DNA of 64,000 bases from Boseongicola aestuarii (GCF_900184815.1 NZ_FXXQ01000002.1:124001-188000), one strand, 5' to 3'; positions 27,974 to 38,021 are shown, counted from the first letter of the stretch. Notes: generated from the letters alone by a model not told the origin. Made by a program: numbers and translations.

Positions 27974-29368
27974 ATGAGCGTTCAGAAACTCTACGCCGGA
28001 GCCAAATTGCGCGAAACGCGCACGCATCTTGGCCTGACCCAAAAAGCCTTCGCTGAAAAACTCAGCATTTCGCTACCCTACCTGAACCAGATGGAGAACA
28101 ATCACCGCCCGATCAGTTCGGCCGTGATCCTCGCGCTGGTTCAGGAGTTCGGCTTTGATGTCAGCGAGTTGGCAATCGGCGACGGTGAACGTATGGTCAC
28201 TGATTTGCGCGAAGCCCTCGCCGATCCGCTTTTCAAGGACGCGGCCCCGGCGCTTTTGGACCTGCGCCTTGTGGCCACGAACGCGCCCGCCGTGGGCCGC
28301 GCATTTCTTGCGCTTCACCGCGCCTACATGCAAACCAACGAGCGTTTCGCTTCGCTTGACGAAGCCCTTGGCTCGGGCGAAGTGCGGCCTGGCGCTTCCC
28401 CCTGGGAAGAGGTGCGCGATTTTTTTCACTACTGCGACAACTACATCGACGCTGTTGATCGCGCCGCCGAACGCTTTGTCGCGGACCGGCCAACTGACCG
28501 AGCCATCGAGGACACGCTCGCCGACCTCGGCATAACGCTGCGCCTTACCACCGAAGACACCGCGATCCGTCAATTCGATCCGACCACCAAGACCCTCACT
28601 TTGCAGGCCTCCGCTGCGCGTTCAACGCGACGATTTCAGGCCCTGCATCAGATCGCCCTTCTGACGAAAGCCGACCTTCTGGACGCCACACTAGATCTGG
28701 CGCGCTTTCAGTCCGAACAGGCGCGCGACATCGCGAAAATCGGATTGGCCAACTACTTTGCCGGGGCCGCCCTCATGCCATACGCGCATTTCCTCAACCA
28801 CGCCAAATCCACGCGCCACGACCTTGAAAAGCTCGCCCACCACTTCGGCGCGTCGCTCGAACAGGTCTCACACCGACTGTCCACTCTGCAAAGACCCGGC
28901 GCAAAAGGCGTGCCGGTCTTCTTCGTGCGCGTCGATCAGGCCGGAACGATCACCAAACGTCACTCGGCCACACGCCTGCAATTTGCCCGCTACGGCGGGG
29001 CTTGCCCGCTTTGGAACGTGCACTCGGCCTTCGAAACGCCCGGACAGTTCATCCGCCAACTGGCCGAAACCCCCGACGGCGTGCGCTATCTTTGCCTTGC
29101 ACGTGAGGTCACACACGGAGGCGGTGCATGGCGCGCCCCGGTCCGCCGATATGCCATCGGGCTCGGATGCGAAATCAGCCATGCGACAGAATTCGTATAC
29201 TCGGACGGTCTCGATACCTCCGATGCGACGACGTTCGAAGCGATCGGCATCTCATGCCGCATCTGCCCGCGCGCGAATTGCCACCAACGCTCGCTGCCAC
29301 CTCTCGAGCGAACACTGCAAATCGACCACAACAGCAGGCGCACTCTGCCGTACGAGGTGCTGGACTGA
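27974..29368 (+). CDS. pccR: Short-chain acyl-CoA responsive regulator (ScfR/PccR family)
   Basis: This 464-residue regulator starts with an XRE-type helix-turn-helix (LRETRTHLGLTQKAFAEKLSISLPYLNQMENNHRP, about 10-45). The middle is an IrrE-like domain where the HEXXH position reads LHQIALL, so peptidase activity appears lost. The C-terminal DUF2083-type domain has a cysteine cluster (CRICPRANC near 433-441, with GGACPLW near 337). Relatives RamB, PrpR and PccR control propionyl-CoA or acetate genes in response to acyl-CoA. The start at 27974 is chosen; the much longer frame upstream lies antisense-free but out of frame over the exporter gene and is spurious. Confidence 0.9.
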   Translation: MSVQKLYAGAKLRETRTHLGLTQKAFAEKLSISLPYLNQMENNHRPISSAVILALVQEFGFDVSELAIGDGERMVTDLREALADPLFKDAAPALLDLRLVATNAPAVGRAFLALHRAYMQTNERFASLDEALGSGEVRPGASPWEEVRDFFHYCDNYIDAVDRAAERFVADRPTDRAIEDTLADLGITLRLTTEDTAIRQFDPTTKTLTLQASAARSTRRFQALHQIALLTKADLLDATLDLARFQSEQARDIAKIGLANYFAGAALMPYAHFLNHAKSTRHDLEKLAHHFGASLEQVSHRLSTLQRPGAKGVPVFFVRVDQAGTITKRHSATRLQFARYGGACPLWNVHSAFETPGQFIRQLAETPDGVRYLCLAREVTHGGGAWRAPVRRYAIGLGCEISHATEFVYSDGLDTSDATTFEAIGISCRICPRANCHQRSLPPLERTLQIDHNSRRTLPYEVLD

Positions 29369-29396
29369 CGCCGGGAACTTCCCGTAAGGACGCCTG

Positions 29397-30158
29397 CTAG
29401 GCAGATGCACCGGCGCCCCGCGCGGTCACATCATCCACCGCGGCCGCGATCAGCGCCAGACAATCGGGGTCGGAAAATCGATGGTCGGCGCCCTTTACCA
29501 AAGTCAGTCGGATATCGCCGCCCGTAGCGTGCTCCAGCAATCGATGCGCGACCGACAACTCGACATCCGGATCAGCCGTTCCCTGCAAGAAGCGCGTCGG
29601 AATCGGCAGGAGCAGCGGATCGCGCAGGACCAGACGTTTGCGCCCCTCCTCGATCAAATGCCGCGTAATGACGTAAGGCCCTTCCGAATAGTCAGACGGC
29701 AATTCAACACGCCCAAGGCGTTCCATTTCCGCCTTCTGATCCGCATCGAATTCGGCCCACATGCCGTCCTCGGTAAAGTCCGGCGCTGCCGCAATCGTCA
29801 CCAGCCCCCTCACCAGATCAGGACGGTCCCGCGCGACCAACAGGCTGATCCAGCCGCCCATCGACGAGCCCACCAGAACCTGCGGCCCTTCCGTCATGGC
29901 TTCGATGATCGCCACCGCGTCCTCGTACCAATCCCCGATCGAGCCATCCAGAAAATCACCCGACGACTGGCCATGCCCGGAGTAGTCGAACCGCAAAAAA
30001 GCACGCCGACGCCGCCTTGCCCAGTCTTCCAGAAAGATCGCTTTTGTGCCTTCCTTGTCCGAACGAAACCCGCCCAGGAAAACGACACCCGGCCCGTCGC
30101 CCTCGGTCTGGTTATAGGCCAGATCACGCAAACCGCTCTTGTAAATACTGTCCGACAT
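29397..30158 (-). CDS. Alpha/beta hydrolase
   Basis: This 253-residue soluble hydrolase has the nucleophile elbow GSSMGGWIS near 95-103, an oxyanion region VVFLGGFRSDKEGTKA near 23-38 and a late catalytic histidine in LVKGADHRFSDPD near 230. The aspartate in LQGTADPDVELSVAHRL is the probable third triad member. The general pattern resembles small carboxylesterases and palmitoyl-thioesterase-like hydrolases (ABHD10 type). The start at 30158 is preferred, since the longer frame to 30317 runs into upstream non-coding sequence. It converges with pccR and is divergent from thrS. Confidence 0.86.
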   Translation of the reverse strand: MSDSIYKSGLRDLAYNQTEGDGPGVVFLGGFRSDKEGTKAIFLEDWARRRRRAFLRFDYSGHGQSSGDFLDGSIGDWYEDAVAIIEAMTEGPQVLVGSSMGGWISLLVARDRPDLVRGLVTIAAAPDFTEDGMWAEFDADQKAEMERLGRVELPSDYSEGPYVITRHLIEEGRKRLVLRDPLLLPIPTRFLQGTADPDVELSVAHRLLEHATGGDIRLTLVKGADHRFSDPDCLALIAAAVDDVTARGAGASA

Positions 30159-30319
30159 CGCGTCCCTCCGATTTTCGCGCACGCTAGCGCATCGACAACA
30201 CGATGCAAGCAGATGGCGCAGGCATGTTGACTTTCGCGGGCAGGCTTGCCAAATCCACCGCAGATATAACCCGCAACCGGGCGTTCCGTGGGCGCCAAAC
30301 TGACGAGGAGCCAGCACCG

Positions 30320-32266
30320 ATGGCCCAGATTTCCCTTACCCTTCCTGATGGCAATTCGCGCGTATACGACGCCGGCATAACAGCCGCCGAAGTCGCTGCC
30401 GACATTTCGACCTCGCTTGCCAAGAAGGCCATCAGCGCAACTGTGAACGGCGCGCATTTCGACCTTCAGTGGGCGATTGAAGCGGACGCCGACATCGCGA
30501 TCCATACGATGAAGGATGACGACCAGGCACTTGAGTTGATCCGCCATGACATCGCGCACATCATGGCGCGTGCGGTGCAGTCGATCTGGCCCGACGTCAA
30601 GGTCACGATTGGCCCCGTCATCGAAAATGGCTGGTACTACGACTTCGACCGGGCCGAACCATTCACGCCGGAAGACCTCGGCGCGATCGAAGCCAAGATG
30701 AAGGACATCATCAATGCACGTGACCCGGTCCGAACTGAAGTCTGGGACCGCGCGCGCGCGGTGCAGCACTACACCGACAATAACGAACCCTTCAAAGTCG
30801 AACTGATCGACGCCATTCCGGGCGATGAACCTCTGCGCATGTATTGGCACGGTGACTGGCAGGATCTTTGCCGCGGCCCGCATCTGCAACACACCGGGCA
30901 AGTCCCCGCGGATGCGTTCAAATTGATGAATGTTGCCGGCGCCTATTGGCGCGGCGACAGCGACCGCGCCATGCTTCAGCGCATCTACGGCGTCGCCTTC
31001 AAGAACCGCGATGATCTGAAACAGCATCTTCACATGTTGGAAGAAGCCGCCAAACGCGATCATCGTCGCCTCGGCCGTGAGATGGACCTCTTCCACATGC
31101 AGGAAGAAGCCCCCGGTCAGATATTCTGGCACCCGAACGGCTGGACCATCTACACCGCGCTTCAGGACTATATGCGCCGCAAACAACGCGCGGGCGGCTA
31201 CGTCGAGGTGAACACCCCTCAGGTCGTTAACCGCCGCCTTTGGGAGGAATCCGGCCACTGGGAAAACTACCAGGAACACATGTTCATCGTCGAAGTCGAC
31301 GAGGATCACGCGCGCGAAAAATCAGTGAACGCGCTCAAGCCGATGAACTGCCCCTGCCACGTTCAAATCTACAATCAGGGACTGAAAAGCTACCGGGACT
31401 TGCCTTTGCGCATGGCGGAATTCGGATCCTGCAGTCGTTATGAACCCTCCGGGGCACTTCACGGCATAATGCGCGTCCGGGGCTTTACCCAGGACGATGC
31501 TCATATTTTCTGCCGCGAAGATCAGATCGAAGAAGAATGCGCGCGCTTCATCGACTTCCTCTCCGACGTTTATTCGGATCTCGGGTTCGAGAAATTCGAG
31601 ATCATGTTTGCGACCCGTCCTGAAAAACGTGTCGGAACCGAGGAAAGCTGGGATAAAATGGAAGACGCGTTGGAGAACGCGATCAAGAAAACGGGTCATT
31701 CCTACACCCTCGACCCCGGAGAAGGCGCGTTTTATGCCCCCAAGCTTGATTTTAAACTAACCGATGCAATCGGTCGTGTTTGGCAGTGCGGAACATTTCA
31801 GGTCGATCCCAACCTGCCCGAACGTCTCGGCGCTCACTACGTGGCCGAGGACGGCGACAAGCACCGCCCTTACATGTTGCATCGGGCCTGCCTTGGTTCG
31901 TTTGAACGCTTCATTGGCATTTTGATCGAAAATTACGCGGGCCGTCTGCCGCTTTGGCTTGCGCCACGTCAGGTGGTTGTGGCCTCGATCGTTTCGGATG
32001 CGGACGATTACGTGCGTGAAACGGTTGCGGCGTTGCGCGCGGCGGGGCTTCGTGCAGAAGCGGATACGCGCAACGAAAAGATAAACTACAAGATCCGCGA
32101 GCACTCCGTCGGCAAAGTTCCGGTGATCTTGGCCGTGGGACAGCGTGAAGTCGCAGAGAATACGGTCTCGGTTCGCCGACTTGGCGACAAACAGACCTCG
32201 GTTCGACCTCGTGAAGACGTTCTGGCGGATCTCAAGGCCGAAGCAACGCCACCCGATCTCGCCTAA
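30320..32266 (+). CDS. thrS: Threonyl-tRNA synthetase
   Basis: This 648-residue enzyme charges tRNA-Thr. The order is an N-terminal TGS domain (1-62), the editing domain with the zinc-like [12 protein letters not shown] and [12 protein letters not shown] motifs near 75-115, the class II catalytic core ([13 protein letters not shown] near 340, [31 protein letters not shown] near 370-400, [17 protein letters not shown] near 520) and the anticodon-binding domain (about 540-640). The ATG at 30320 gives the standard N-terminus [10 protein letters not shown]. The last bases overlap the stop of the convergent GGDEF-EAL gene. Confidence 0.97.
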   Translation: MAQISLTLPDGNSRVYDAGITAAEVAADISTSLAKKAISATVNGAHFDLQWAIEADADIAIHTMKDDDQALELIRHDIAHIMARAVQSIWPDVKVTIGPVIENGWYYDFDRAEPFTPEDLGAIEAKMKDIINARDPVRTEVWDRARAVQHYTDNNEPFKVELIDAIPGDEPLRMYWHGDWQDLCRGPHLQHTGQVPADAFKLMNVAGAYWRGDSDRAMLQRIYGVAFKNRDDLKQHLHMLEEAAKRDHRRLGREMDLFHMQEEAPGQIFWHPNGWTIYTALQDYMRRKQRAGGYVEVNTPQVVNRRLWEESGHWENYQEHMFIVEVDEDHAREKSVNALKPMNCPCHVQIYNQGLKSYRDLPLRMAEFGSCSRYEPSGALHGIMRVRGFTQDDAHIFCREDQIEEECARFIDFLSDVYSDLGFEKFEIMFATRPEKRVGTEESWDKMEDALENAIKKTGHSYTLDPGEGAFYAPKLDFKLTDAIGRVWQCGTFQVDPNLPERLGAHYVAEDGDKHRPYMLHRACLGSFERFIGILIENYAGRLPLWLAPRQVVVASIVSDADDYVRETVAALRAAGLRAEADTRNEKINYKIREHSVGKVPVILAVGQREVAENTVSVRRLGDKQTSVRPREDVLADLKAEATPPDLA

Positions 32267-34350
32267 GCGCGATCGGCCAGCCCACGTTCGGCACCTAATC
32301 GGGGCACGCGTGCCTTGTTTGCCGGCGGAAGGTCGTCCAGGGTTGGCAGTGAGTACGTAGCATCCGCAAGCGCCTCGGCCGCAGCAATTGGCTTGCCGAA
32401 CAGATAACCTTGCCCCACCTTGCACCCCAACCGGTGCAAAAAGCTGCGCTGTTCTTCGCGTTCAATGCCCTCGACAACAACCTCAAGCCTCAGACTATCC
32501 GCAAGGTCCAGCACGGCATCCAGAATGAAGCGCGCTTCTTCCGAGCCTTCGATTTCGTCGATCAGCGATTTGTCGATCTTCAGTTCATCGGCCGAAATGG
32601 TCTTGAGGTAAATAAGAGAGGAGTACCCAGTTCCGAAATCATCAATGGAAATCTTGCATCCGAGCGCCTTCAGACCTGTCACAATCTCTTGCGCGATATC
32701 CCACCTCGAAAGTTGCACGGTTTCCGTGATCTCCAGCGTCAGAAACTCCGGTTCGAATCCGTGTCGTTGCAACGCGTCACTTACGAATGGCAGCCCATCA
32801 CGACTGACGAAATGACTGCCTGACAGATTGACGCTGACGCCGAACGAGGTGCGATGCCGACGGTTCCAATCCGCCATGATCCCGACCGCGCGATCAAGCA
32901 CAAAGGCGTCAATCTCGCAGATCCGATTACTGTCTTCCGCAACAGATATGAACTGAGCCGGATTGAACAGCACCCCGTTGCGCCACCAGCGCACCAGCGC
33001 CTCGAAGCCGATAACCTCGCCGGTTCCGATAAGAACTTTGGGTTGCAGAAAGACTTCAAGTTCGTCGTTCTCAAGTGCTTTCGGCAGGTCTTCCAAAAGG
33101 GTGCGGCGTTCATCCATCTGCCGTTCGAGATCTGCATCATAGAGAGTCACCCGCCCGCGTCCGGCAGCTTTGGAGGCATAGAGTGCGAAATCAGCGACGC
33201 GCATCAGCTGATCATAGCCGCTGTAGATCGAGGCAGACACCTGCGTGGTCGTGGTCAAGCCGATGCTGACTCCAGAAATGACCCGCGTGCCAGCGAACTC
33301 CAACGGCTCCGCGCACAGACTAAGCAGCGACTGACAAAAACCCAACAGGAAGTCCGTGTCATCCGTCGGCATGAATACCGCAAATTCATCACCACCCAGA
33401 CGTGCCGCGATACCGCCTGTGACTTCAGCCTCGTCGCGAATAGCACGCGCCATCTGCTTCAAAACTGCGTCACCCGCCGCGTGTCCGTGACGATCATTGA
33501 TCTCCTTGAAACTGTCGAGGTCGATCAAGATCAGCGCGCCTCTTGCTTTCGGCCCAAGGAACTCGTCGACCTTGTCCTGAAACTGCACCCTGTTGGCCAG
33601 TCCGGTCAGCGCGTCAAAATACGCCAGTCGGTCCGCACGGCTTTCCGCTTTTTCGCGTTCCTTACGCGCCAGAACTTCAAGTCGTAACAGATGTAGGCTT
33701 ACAGCTCCTGCCAGCGTGACAATCGCCAGGAACACCAGGGTGGCGCGACTTAGAAAAAGGACCTTTTCCGTTTGCGAGGACATAAGCGCAGACTTCAATC
33801 GGGTGGAGCGCTGCAAATATTGAAACGAGGCTTTCCTCGCTGTCTCGATCGCTTGAATCAATTCCGGAGCTCTCAATGCGGCTATCGGATCCGGCGCGAC
33901 AAGTGCCTCATCCATCAGAGCAACAAGCGCTTCAATCGCGATGACCGTCGTCGTACCGTCTCCGATCAGTCCCTCGCCCTGGCCTGTCTTTGCATAGAGC
34001 GTGCTGGATGCACCCGCTTCAAGCCGTCTCGTGATATGATCCGCCCGCACATACAACGCATCGATCGCCGACTGTATTTCCGAAAAGTCGGCGTCCGACG
34101 CTTCGTTTTTCTCCAGAGCCGACAGAAGCTGGCCATTCAAACGCGCAATCTGGTTAAGCGCAGACTGGCTCCCGGTCGCCTGGTGCCTTTCGATTTCTTC
34201 CTGAACGGTCAGAATCGACTCCGCCGATCTGCGAAACTCCGTTGCAACAAGAAAGGTGAAGGCTGCGAGCGACGCCATGGCAATCCAGAACCCGCGCTTT
34301 GTCGCTAGCGCGTGCAATCGCGGAGGACCGGTTTTTTCCTTGAAGGGCAT
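32263..34350 (-). CDS. Membrane GGDEF-EAL cyclic-di-GMP protein
   Basis: This 695-residue protein makes and/or degrades cyclic di-GMP. Two membrane helices (about 15-35 and 203-228) flank a periplasmic helical sensor region of about 165 residues. The GGDEF domain has an intact [11 protein letters not shown] near 318, and the EAL domain has GFEALVRWW near 447 and [13 protein letters not shown] near 570, so both active sites look intact. It starts 2 bases after the stop of a secreted SUOX-fold-like protein, so the pair is an operon. This suggests the secreted protein feeds a signal to the periplasmic domain, which is inference. Confidence 0.93.
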   Translation of the reverse strand: MPFKEKTGPPRLHALATKRGFWIAMASLAAFTFLVATEFRRSAESILTVQEEIERHQATGSQSALNQIARLNGQLLSALEKNEASDADFSEIQSAIDALYVRADHITRRLEAGASSTLYAKTGQGEGLIGDGTTTVIAIEALVALMDEALVAPDPIAALRAPELIQAIETARKASFQYLQRSTRLKSALMSSQTEKVLFLSRATLVFLAIVTLAGAVSLHLLRLEVLARKEREKAESRADRLAYFDALTGLANRVQFQDKVDEFLGPKARGALILIDLDSFKEINDRHGHAAGDAVLKQMARAIRDEAEVTGGIAARLGGDEFAVFMPTDDTDFLLGFCQSLLSLCAEPLEFAGTRVISGVSIGLTTTTQVSASIYSGYDQLMRVADFALYASKAAGRGRVTLYDADLERQMDERRTLLEDLPKALENDELEVFLQPKVLIGTGEVIGFEALVRWWRNGVLFNPAQFISVAEDSNRICEIDAFVLDRAVGIMADWNRRHRTSFGVSVNLSGSHFVSRDGLPFVSDALQRHGFEPEFLTLEITETVQLSRWDIAQEIVTGLKALGCKISIDDFGTGYSSLIYLKTISADELKIDKSLIDEIEGSEEARFILDAVLDLADSLRLEVVVEGIEREEQRSFLHRLGCKVGQGYLFGKPIAAAEALADATYSLPTLDDLPPANKARVPRLGAERGLADRA

Positions 34351-34352
34351 TT

Positions 34353-34865
34353 CTAGCGCGACGCCTCAATACGCATAGCCATCCAAACGAGATGCGACTC
34401 GTCGAAAGCGTCACTGTCCGTCATATCCTGCTCGGCTATTACAAACTGAATGGGCCCCCGCGCACGACGCGAATGCGCCTCACCGTCCACGCGCGTTGCA
34501 ATAAGGATCGGAGCCGTCGTCATCGCGCGGCGGTCAAATGTCGCCGTAAACTCATTTTCAGCAGTCACAACGATCACGGACGCCGACAACAAATCATGGC
34601 GCGCCAAGACATCGGACAACAAAACGCCCGAGAAAAGCGCCGGCTGGTCACGCCAGGGCGTTCTCGTTTCAATCTCATATGTCGGAAACTCTTCAAGCTG
34701 TGCCGGAGAATAAACGGTCGACTGGCCATCCAATCCGATCACTTCAAGTGATGCAACGGCATGGTCGACTTCGGGTAGAACCACTCTTTTCGGCTCCGCC
34801 ATCGCCGTCATTCCACCAAAGGCCAGCAAGAAAACTGCAACACAACTGATGCGCAAGGATGTCAT
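34353..34865 (-). CDS. Secreted SUOX-fold-like (oxidoreductase molybdopterin type) protein
   Basis: This 170-residue protein has a signal peptide (MTSLRISCVAVFLLAFGGMTAMA, about 23 residues). The mature part resembles the core of molybdopterin-binding oxidoreductases: YSPAQLEEFPTYEIETRTPW, FSGVLLSDVLARHDLL and VVTAENEFTATF are typical. The cysteine that would bind the molybdenum cofactor is absent, so it is probably a ligand-binding, not catalytic, domain. Paired genes of this kind next to GGDEF proteins are found in other Proteobacteria. It lies directly before the GGDEF-EAL gene. The 270 bases upstream are AT-rich and hold no gene. Confidence 0.78.
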   Translation of the reverse strand: MTSLRISCVAVFLLAFGGMTAMAEPKRVVLPEVDHAVASLEVIGLDGQSTVYSPAQLEEFPTYEIETRTPWRDQPALFSGVLLSDVLARHDLLSASVIVVTAENEFTATFDRRAMTTAPILIATRVDGEAHSRRARGPIQFVIAEQDMTDSDAFDESHLVWMAMRIEASR

Positions 34866-35136
34866 CGGGGCCTCTCGAGGTTGATTACGAACCTCAGGCT
34901 AACGCACCAACCCCTAACAACACCCTGCTCGCAAATATCTGATATATATACAATTTTAGCCGCCTTTTGTTAAATTTCGGGCGACTTTCGTCAACCTTCG
35001 CTGAATGTTTCAATCCATAACGAGCGCGTCAAACACGCAGCCGTGAGTGGAATGTTAGCCAGACAGTTGCTTTCTGTAGGACAGCCGCAAAATGGCGGTC
35101 CGATATTAAGAAAACCAACACGAGGAAACTGAACTT

Positions 35137-35442
35137 ATGTCTAACGCTACAAAATCCATCGCCGTCGCTGGCGCCGTCGCTGCTGCTCTTGCTGCCTCGC
35201 TGTCCGCACCAGCTCACGCACAAGCCAAGGAAAAATGCTTCGGTGTTTCGCTCGCCGGTCAAAACGATTGTGCCGCTGGCCCAGGCACCACATGTGCTGG
35301 CTCTTCGGTTGTCGACTATCAGGGCAACGCCTGGACGCTGGTTGACGCCGGCACATGCGCCGACATCGAGCTGCCAGCAATGGCCGACGGTTCCGAGCGC
35401 ATGGGCTCGCTGGAAGCGCTCGATCGCGACCTGCCAGCATAA
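35137..35442 (+). CDS. bufA: Bufferin-type precursor peptide (DUF2282)
   Basis: This 101-residue protein is a DUF2282 member, a family recently shown to be copper-binding modified peptides called bufferins. It has an N-terminal signal peptide ending in APAHAQA (about residues 1-29). Four cysteines stand at 34, 45, 53 and 74 in the segments [24 protein letters not shown] and AGTCADIE. In studied bufferins the central cysteines are turned into thiooxazole rings by the partner MNIO enzyme while the others form a disulfide. The acidic tail after Cys74 ends [12 protein letters not shown]. The next gene is that enzyme, and a hairpin separates the two. Confidence 0.92.
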   Translation: MSNATKSIAVAGAVAAALAASLSAPAHAQAKEKCFGVSLAGQNDCAAGPGTTCAGSSVVDYQGNAWTLVDAGTCADIELPAMADGSERMGSLEALDRDLPA

Positions 35443-35458
35443 GCTGACCCACACGACC

Positions 35459-35485
35459 GACGCCCCCGCAATTGACGGGGGCGTC
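35459..35485 (+). terminator. Hairpin between the precursor and enzyme genes
   Basis: A perfect 10-bp GC-rich stem (GACGCCCCCG with CGGGGGCGTC) closes a 7-base loop, 16 bases after the bufA stop and 23 bases before bufB. No long T-run follows. It probably works as partial terminator or as a 3' stabiliser, giving much more precursor than enzyme, as is usual in RiPP operons. Confidence 0.8.
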
Positions 35486-35508
35486 ACCTTTAGCCGAGGC
35501 TGTGATCC

Positions 35509-36369
35509 ATGTTCGACGAAAATCCGAAACCCATTGATCGCCTGCCAAATGCCCCTGGCGTTGGCTATAAACCTCAGCATTTCGCCGACATAACGAACGA
35601 CCCGGGCGTCGTCGGCTGGCTGGAAATTCACGCTGAAAACTATATGGGAGACGGCGGTCGGCCGCTTGCGCAGCTTCGCCATCTTGCCGAGACCTTTGCC
35701 ATGTCCGCGCATGGCGTGGGCCTGTCGATCGGCGGCGAAACCCGCCTTGATCCGGACCACCTCAAGCGCCTGAAACACCTGAACGACTGGCTGAAGCCCG
35801 CCAGCTTCTCCGAGCATCTTGCATGGTCCACGCACGGCGCCGAGTTCCTCAACGACCTCCTGCCCCTGCCCTATACCGAAGCGACCGTCACCCGCGTCGC
35901 CGACCATGTGGATGAACTACAAGAGACCATCGGGCGCAAAGTGCTGCTCGAAAATCCGTCCTCCTATCTGGCCTTCACCGAAAGCACGATGTCCGAAACG
36001 GATTTCCTGCGAGAGATCGCCCGACGCACCGGCTGTGGACTGCTTTTGGACGTCAACAATGTCTTCGTCTCGGCCACGAACCTCGACACGGACCCCATCG
36101 CCTACATCGACGATTTCCCTCTCGATCATGTGGGCGAAATTCACCTCGGCGGTCACGACGAAGACGAAGACGACCACGGCGCACCCCTGCTGATCGACAG
36201 CCATGGCCGCGAGGTCGCAGACCCGGTCTGGGCGCTCTATGACTATGTCATCGCCAAAGGCGGCGTACGTCCGACGCTGATCGAATGGGACAACGACGTC
36301 CCCGACTGGCCTACGCTTGAAGCCGAAGCACAGCGCGCACAGGCGATTCTGCAGAAAGCCGTCGCGTGA
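35509..36369 (+). CDS. bufB: MNIO (DUF692) multinuclear iron oxidase, bufferin-modifying enzyme
   Basis: This 286-residue TIM-barrel enzyme belongs to the DUF692 family, now known as multinuclear non-heme iron-dependent oxidases that oxidise cysteines in ribosomal peptides. Metal-ligand-rich strands are visible: [12 protein letters not shown] (about 42-53), [11 protein letters not shown] (65-75), [10 protein letters not shown] (105-114), LLENPSSYL (146-154), [13 protein letters not shown] (180-192), EIHLGGH (212-218), LIDSHG and [11 protein letters not shown] (near 260-270). These carry the conserved His, Glu, Asp and Asn residues of the family. The ATG at 35509 lies after the hairpin. The next gene overlaps its stop, so this enzyme and its partner are coupled. 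Confidence 0.94.
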   Translation: MFDENPKPIDRLPNAPGVGYKPQHFADITNDPGVVGWLEIHAENYMGDGGRPLAQLRHLAETFAMSAHGVGLSIGGETRLDPDHLKRLKHLNDWLKPASFSEHLAWSTHGAEFLNDLLPLPYTEATVTRVADHVDELQETIGRKVLLENPSSYLAFTESTMSETDFLREIARRTGCGLLLDVNNVFVSATNLDTDPIAYIDDFPLDHVGEIHLGGHDEDEDDHGAPLLIDSHGREVADPVWALYDYVIAKGGVRPTLIEWDNDVPDWPTLEAEAQRAQAILQKAVA

Positions 36370-37115
36370 ACGTCGATCAGGATACCTTCCGGCAGGCGCT
36401 TCTCGACCCCAAGGCCCCCCGCCCGACTGGATTGTCAGATGGCCACGGCCTTGAGGCCGGCAGGCGCTTCGACGTCTACCGCAACAACGTCACAGTGTCC
36501 CTCGCCGAAGCCCTCGAAACAGCCTTCCCAACCATCGCCAAACTGGTCGGCGCGCAGAACTTCAAACTCCTTGCCACCTCGTACCTGCGGCAATACCCGC
36601 CAACATCGCCTTTGATGATGTTCTACGGCAAGGACATGCCCGCGTTTATTCAGACCTTCGAACCCACGAAATCCATCGGCTACCTCCCCGATATCGCCCG
36701 TTTGGAATTGGCCCTGCGTCACAGCTACCACGCAGCGGACGCCACACCGCTCGACCCAGCCATTCTACAATCCACGCCACCTGACACCCTGATGGCGTCA
36801 AAACCCACCCTTGCCCCGGCGACCCGGCTGATCCGCTCAAAATGGCCAATCCATGCGATCTGGGCCTTCAACACCCTGCCCGGCGCCCCAAAGCCGACAA
36901 TGGCCGCACAGGACACGCTGATCCTGCGCCCCGACCTTGACCCCGAACCCCATCTGCTTCCGCCAGGCGGAGGCGCCTTCGTCGCCGCGCTTCTCGACGA
37001 AACCACCCTCGCAAACGCCATCGAGGCTGCCACCACAGAAGACCCTGCCTTCGATCTTTCCGCGATGCTGGCCCTTCTGATCACCAACAACGCCCTCACC
37101 GACCTTAAGGACTGA
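36366..37115 (+). CDS. bufC: DUF2063 partner protein (bufferin recognition subunit)
   Basis: This 249-residue soluble protein belongs to the DUF2063 family, which in characterised systems partners the MNIO enzyme and helps recognise the precursor. The N-terminal helical domain has the signature [31 protein letters not shown] (about 31-61). A later part with [11 protein letters not shown] and [19 protein letters not shown] fits the C-terminal region of the family. A GTG start overlaps the bufB stop by GTGA, indicating translational coupling. It has no signal peptide, so modification takes place in the cytoplasm before export. Confidence 0.9.
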   Translation: MNVDQDTFRQALLDPKAPRPTGLSDGHGLEAGRRFDVYRNNVTVSLAEALETAFPTIAKLVGAQNFKLLATSYLRQYPPTSPLMMFYGKDMPAFIQTFEPTKSIGYLPDIARLELALRHSYHAADATPLDPAILQSTPPDTLMASKPTLAPATRLIRSKWPIHAIWAFNTLPGAPKPTMAAQDTLILRPDLDPEPHLLPPGGGAFVAALLDETTLANAIEAATTEDPAFDLSAMLALLITNNALTDLKD

Positions 37116-37119
37116 CCCC

Positions 37120-37692
37120 ATGATCCGCGCCCTGACCTCGCTCCACGATACGGTTGTCTCTGGCCTCGAACGGATCACCGTGCCCGTCATGACTACACTC
37201 GCCCGGTTCATCTTTGCCGCGACACTGCTGGTCTACTACTGGAACTCGGGCGCGACGAAACTGGGTGACGGGGTGCTTGGTTTCCTCTTCCCCTCCGACG
37301 GCGCCTACATCCAGATCTTTCCAAGAACCATCGAAGCCATCGGCTATGACTTCTCGCAACTCGGCGCGTTCCACTGGGCCGTGGTCACCGCGGGCACATG
37401 GGCCGAATTCGTCCTGCCGCTTCTCATCGTCCTCGGCCTGTTCACCCGCCTCGCCGCCTTCGGCATGATCGGCTTCGTCGTGGTGCAAAGCTGGGTTGAC
37501 CTCTTCGGCCACGGAGGCCTGGCAAACGGCACCTTGGGCGCATGGTTCGACCGCATGCCCGACAGCCTGATCCTCGACCAACGCGCCTTCTGGGTGTTCG
37601 TCCTCGCCTACCTCGTCCTGCGCGGCGGCGGCCCCCTCTCCGTCGACCGCGTCCTCAAGGGCAGCACTTCGCCACGCCAAGCCACCACCTAG
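37120..37692 (+). CDS. DoxX family membrane protein of the bufferin operon
   Basis: This 190-residue protein has four hydrophobic helices (about residues 24-48, 80-112, 118-140 and 150-168) and the DoxX-type pattern FVLPLLIVLGLFTRLAAFGMIGFVVVQSWVDLFGHGG. DoxX proteins often accompany DUF692/DUF2063 genes and are the usual fourth member of bufferin operons (sometimes called bufD). They are thought to act as a membrane redox partner, but the exact role is unsettled. It starts 5 bases after the DUF2063 stop. Its stop shares bases with the stop of the convergent ArsC-like gene. Confidence 0.9.
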   Translation: MIRALTSLHDTVVSGLERITVPVMTTLARFIFAATLLVYYWNSGATKLGDGVLGFLFPSDGAYIQIFPRTIEAIGYDFSQLGAFHWAVVTAGTWAEFVLPLLIVLGLFTRLAAFGMIGFVVVQSWVDLFGHGGLANGTLGAWFDRMPDSLILDQRAFWVFVLAYLVLRGGGPLSVDRVLKGSTSPRQATT

Positions 37693-38021
37693 CCAAGATG
37701 CGCGGCCTGAGCCGCCTTGTCCCACCCAAGGGTCAACCCGCCCGGACCTTCAATAACCGGCCGCTTCATCAATGTCGGGTGCGCCGCAATCAAAGTCTCC
37801 GGCGCGCCGCCGCGCTCACTCTCCGACAACCCCCGCCACGTCGTTGACCGCGTATTCAGCAAACTGCCGCCAAATTCAGCCAAAAACCGAGCGATCTCGT
37901 CCCCCGACAAAGGCGCGGCCCGCACATCCCGAAACTCAACACCTAACCCGCTGTTTTCCAACGATTTGCGCGCCTTTCGGCAGGTGTCACAACTCGCAAT
38001 CCCATACAAAACCGCCATCAC
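37689..38021 (-). CDS. ArsC/Spx family thioredoxin-fold protein
   Basis: This 110-residue protein is of the ArsC/Spx type (often annotated as arsenate reductase-like, YffB group). It has the motif ASCDTCRKARKSLE at about 9-22, with a CXXC pair, and the later NTRSTTWRGLSESE and LMKRPVIEGPGG, where the arginine-proline region forms the substrate pocket in the family. It could reduce arsenate with glutathione, but YffB-like members lack that activity, so the substrate is open. It converges tightly with the DoxX gene. Nothing else links it to the bufferin operon, which lies on the other strand. Confidence 0.86.
   Translation of the reverse strand: MMAVLYGIASCDTCRKARKSLENSGLGVEFRDVRAAPLSGDEIARFLAEFGGSLLNTRSTTWRGLSESERGGAPETLIAAHPTLMKRPVIEGPGGLTLGWDKAAQAAHLG

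Noticed and set aside
34870-35136. A SigF- or ECF-type promoter in front of the bufferin operon.
   Set aside because: I could not find a convincing pair of -35 and -10 elements of the kind known from Caulobacter; the region is AT-rich and any match would be forced.
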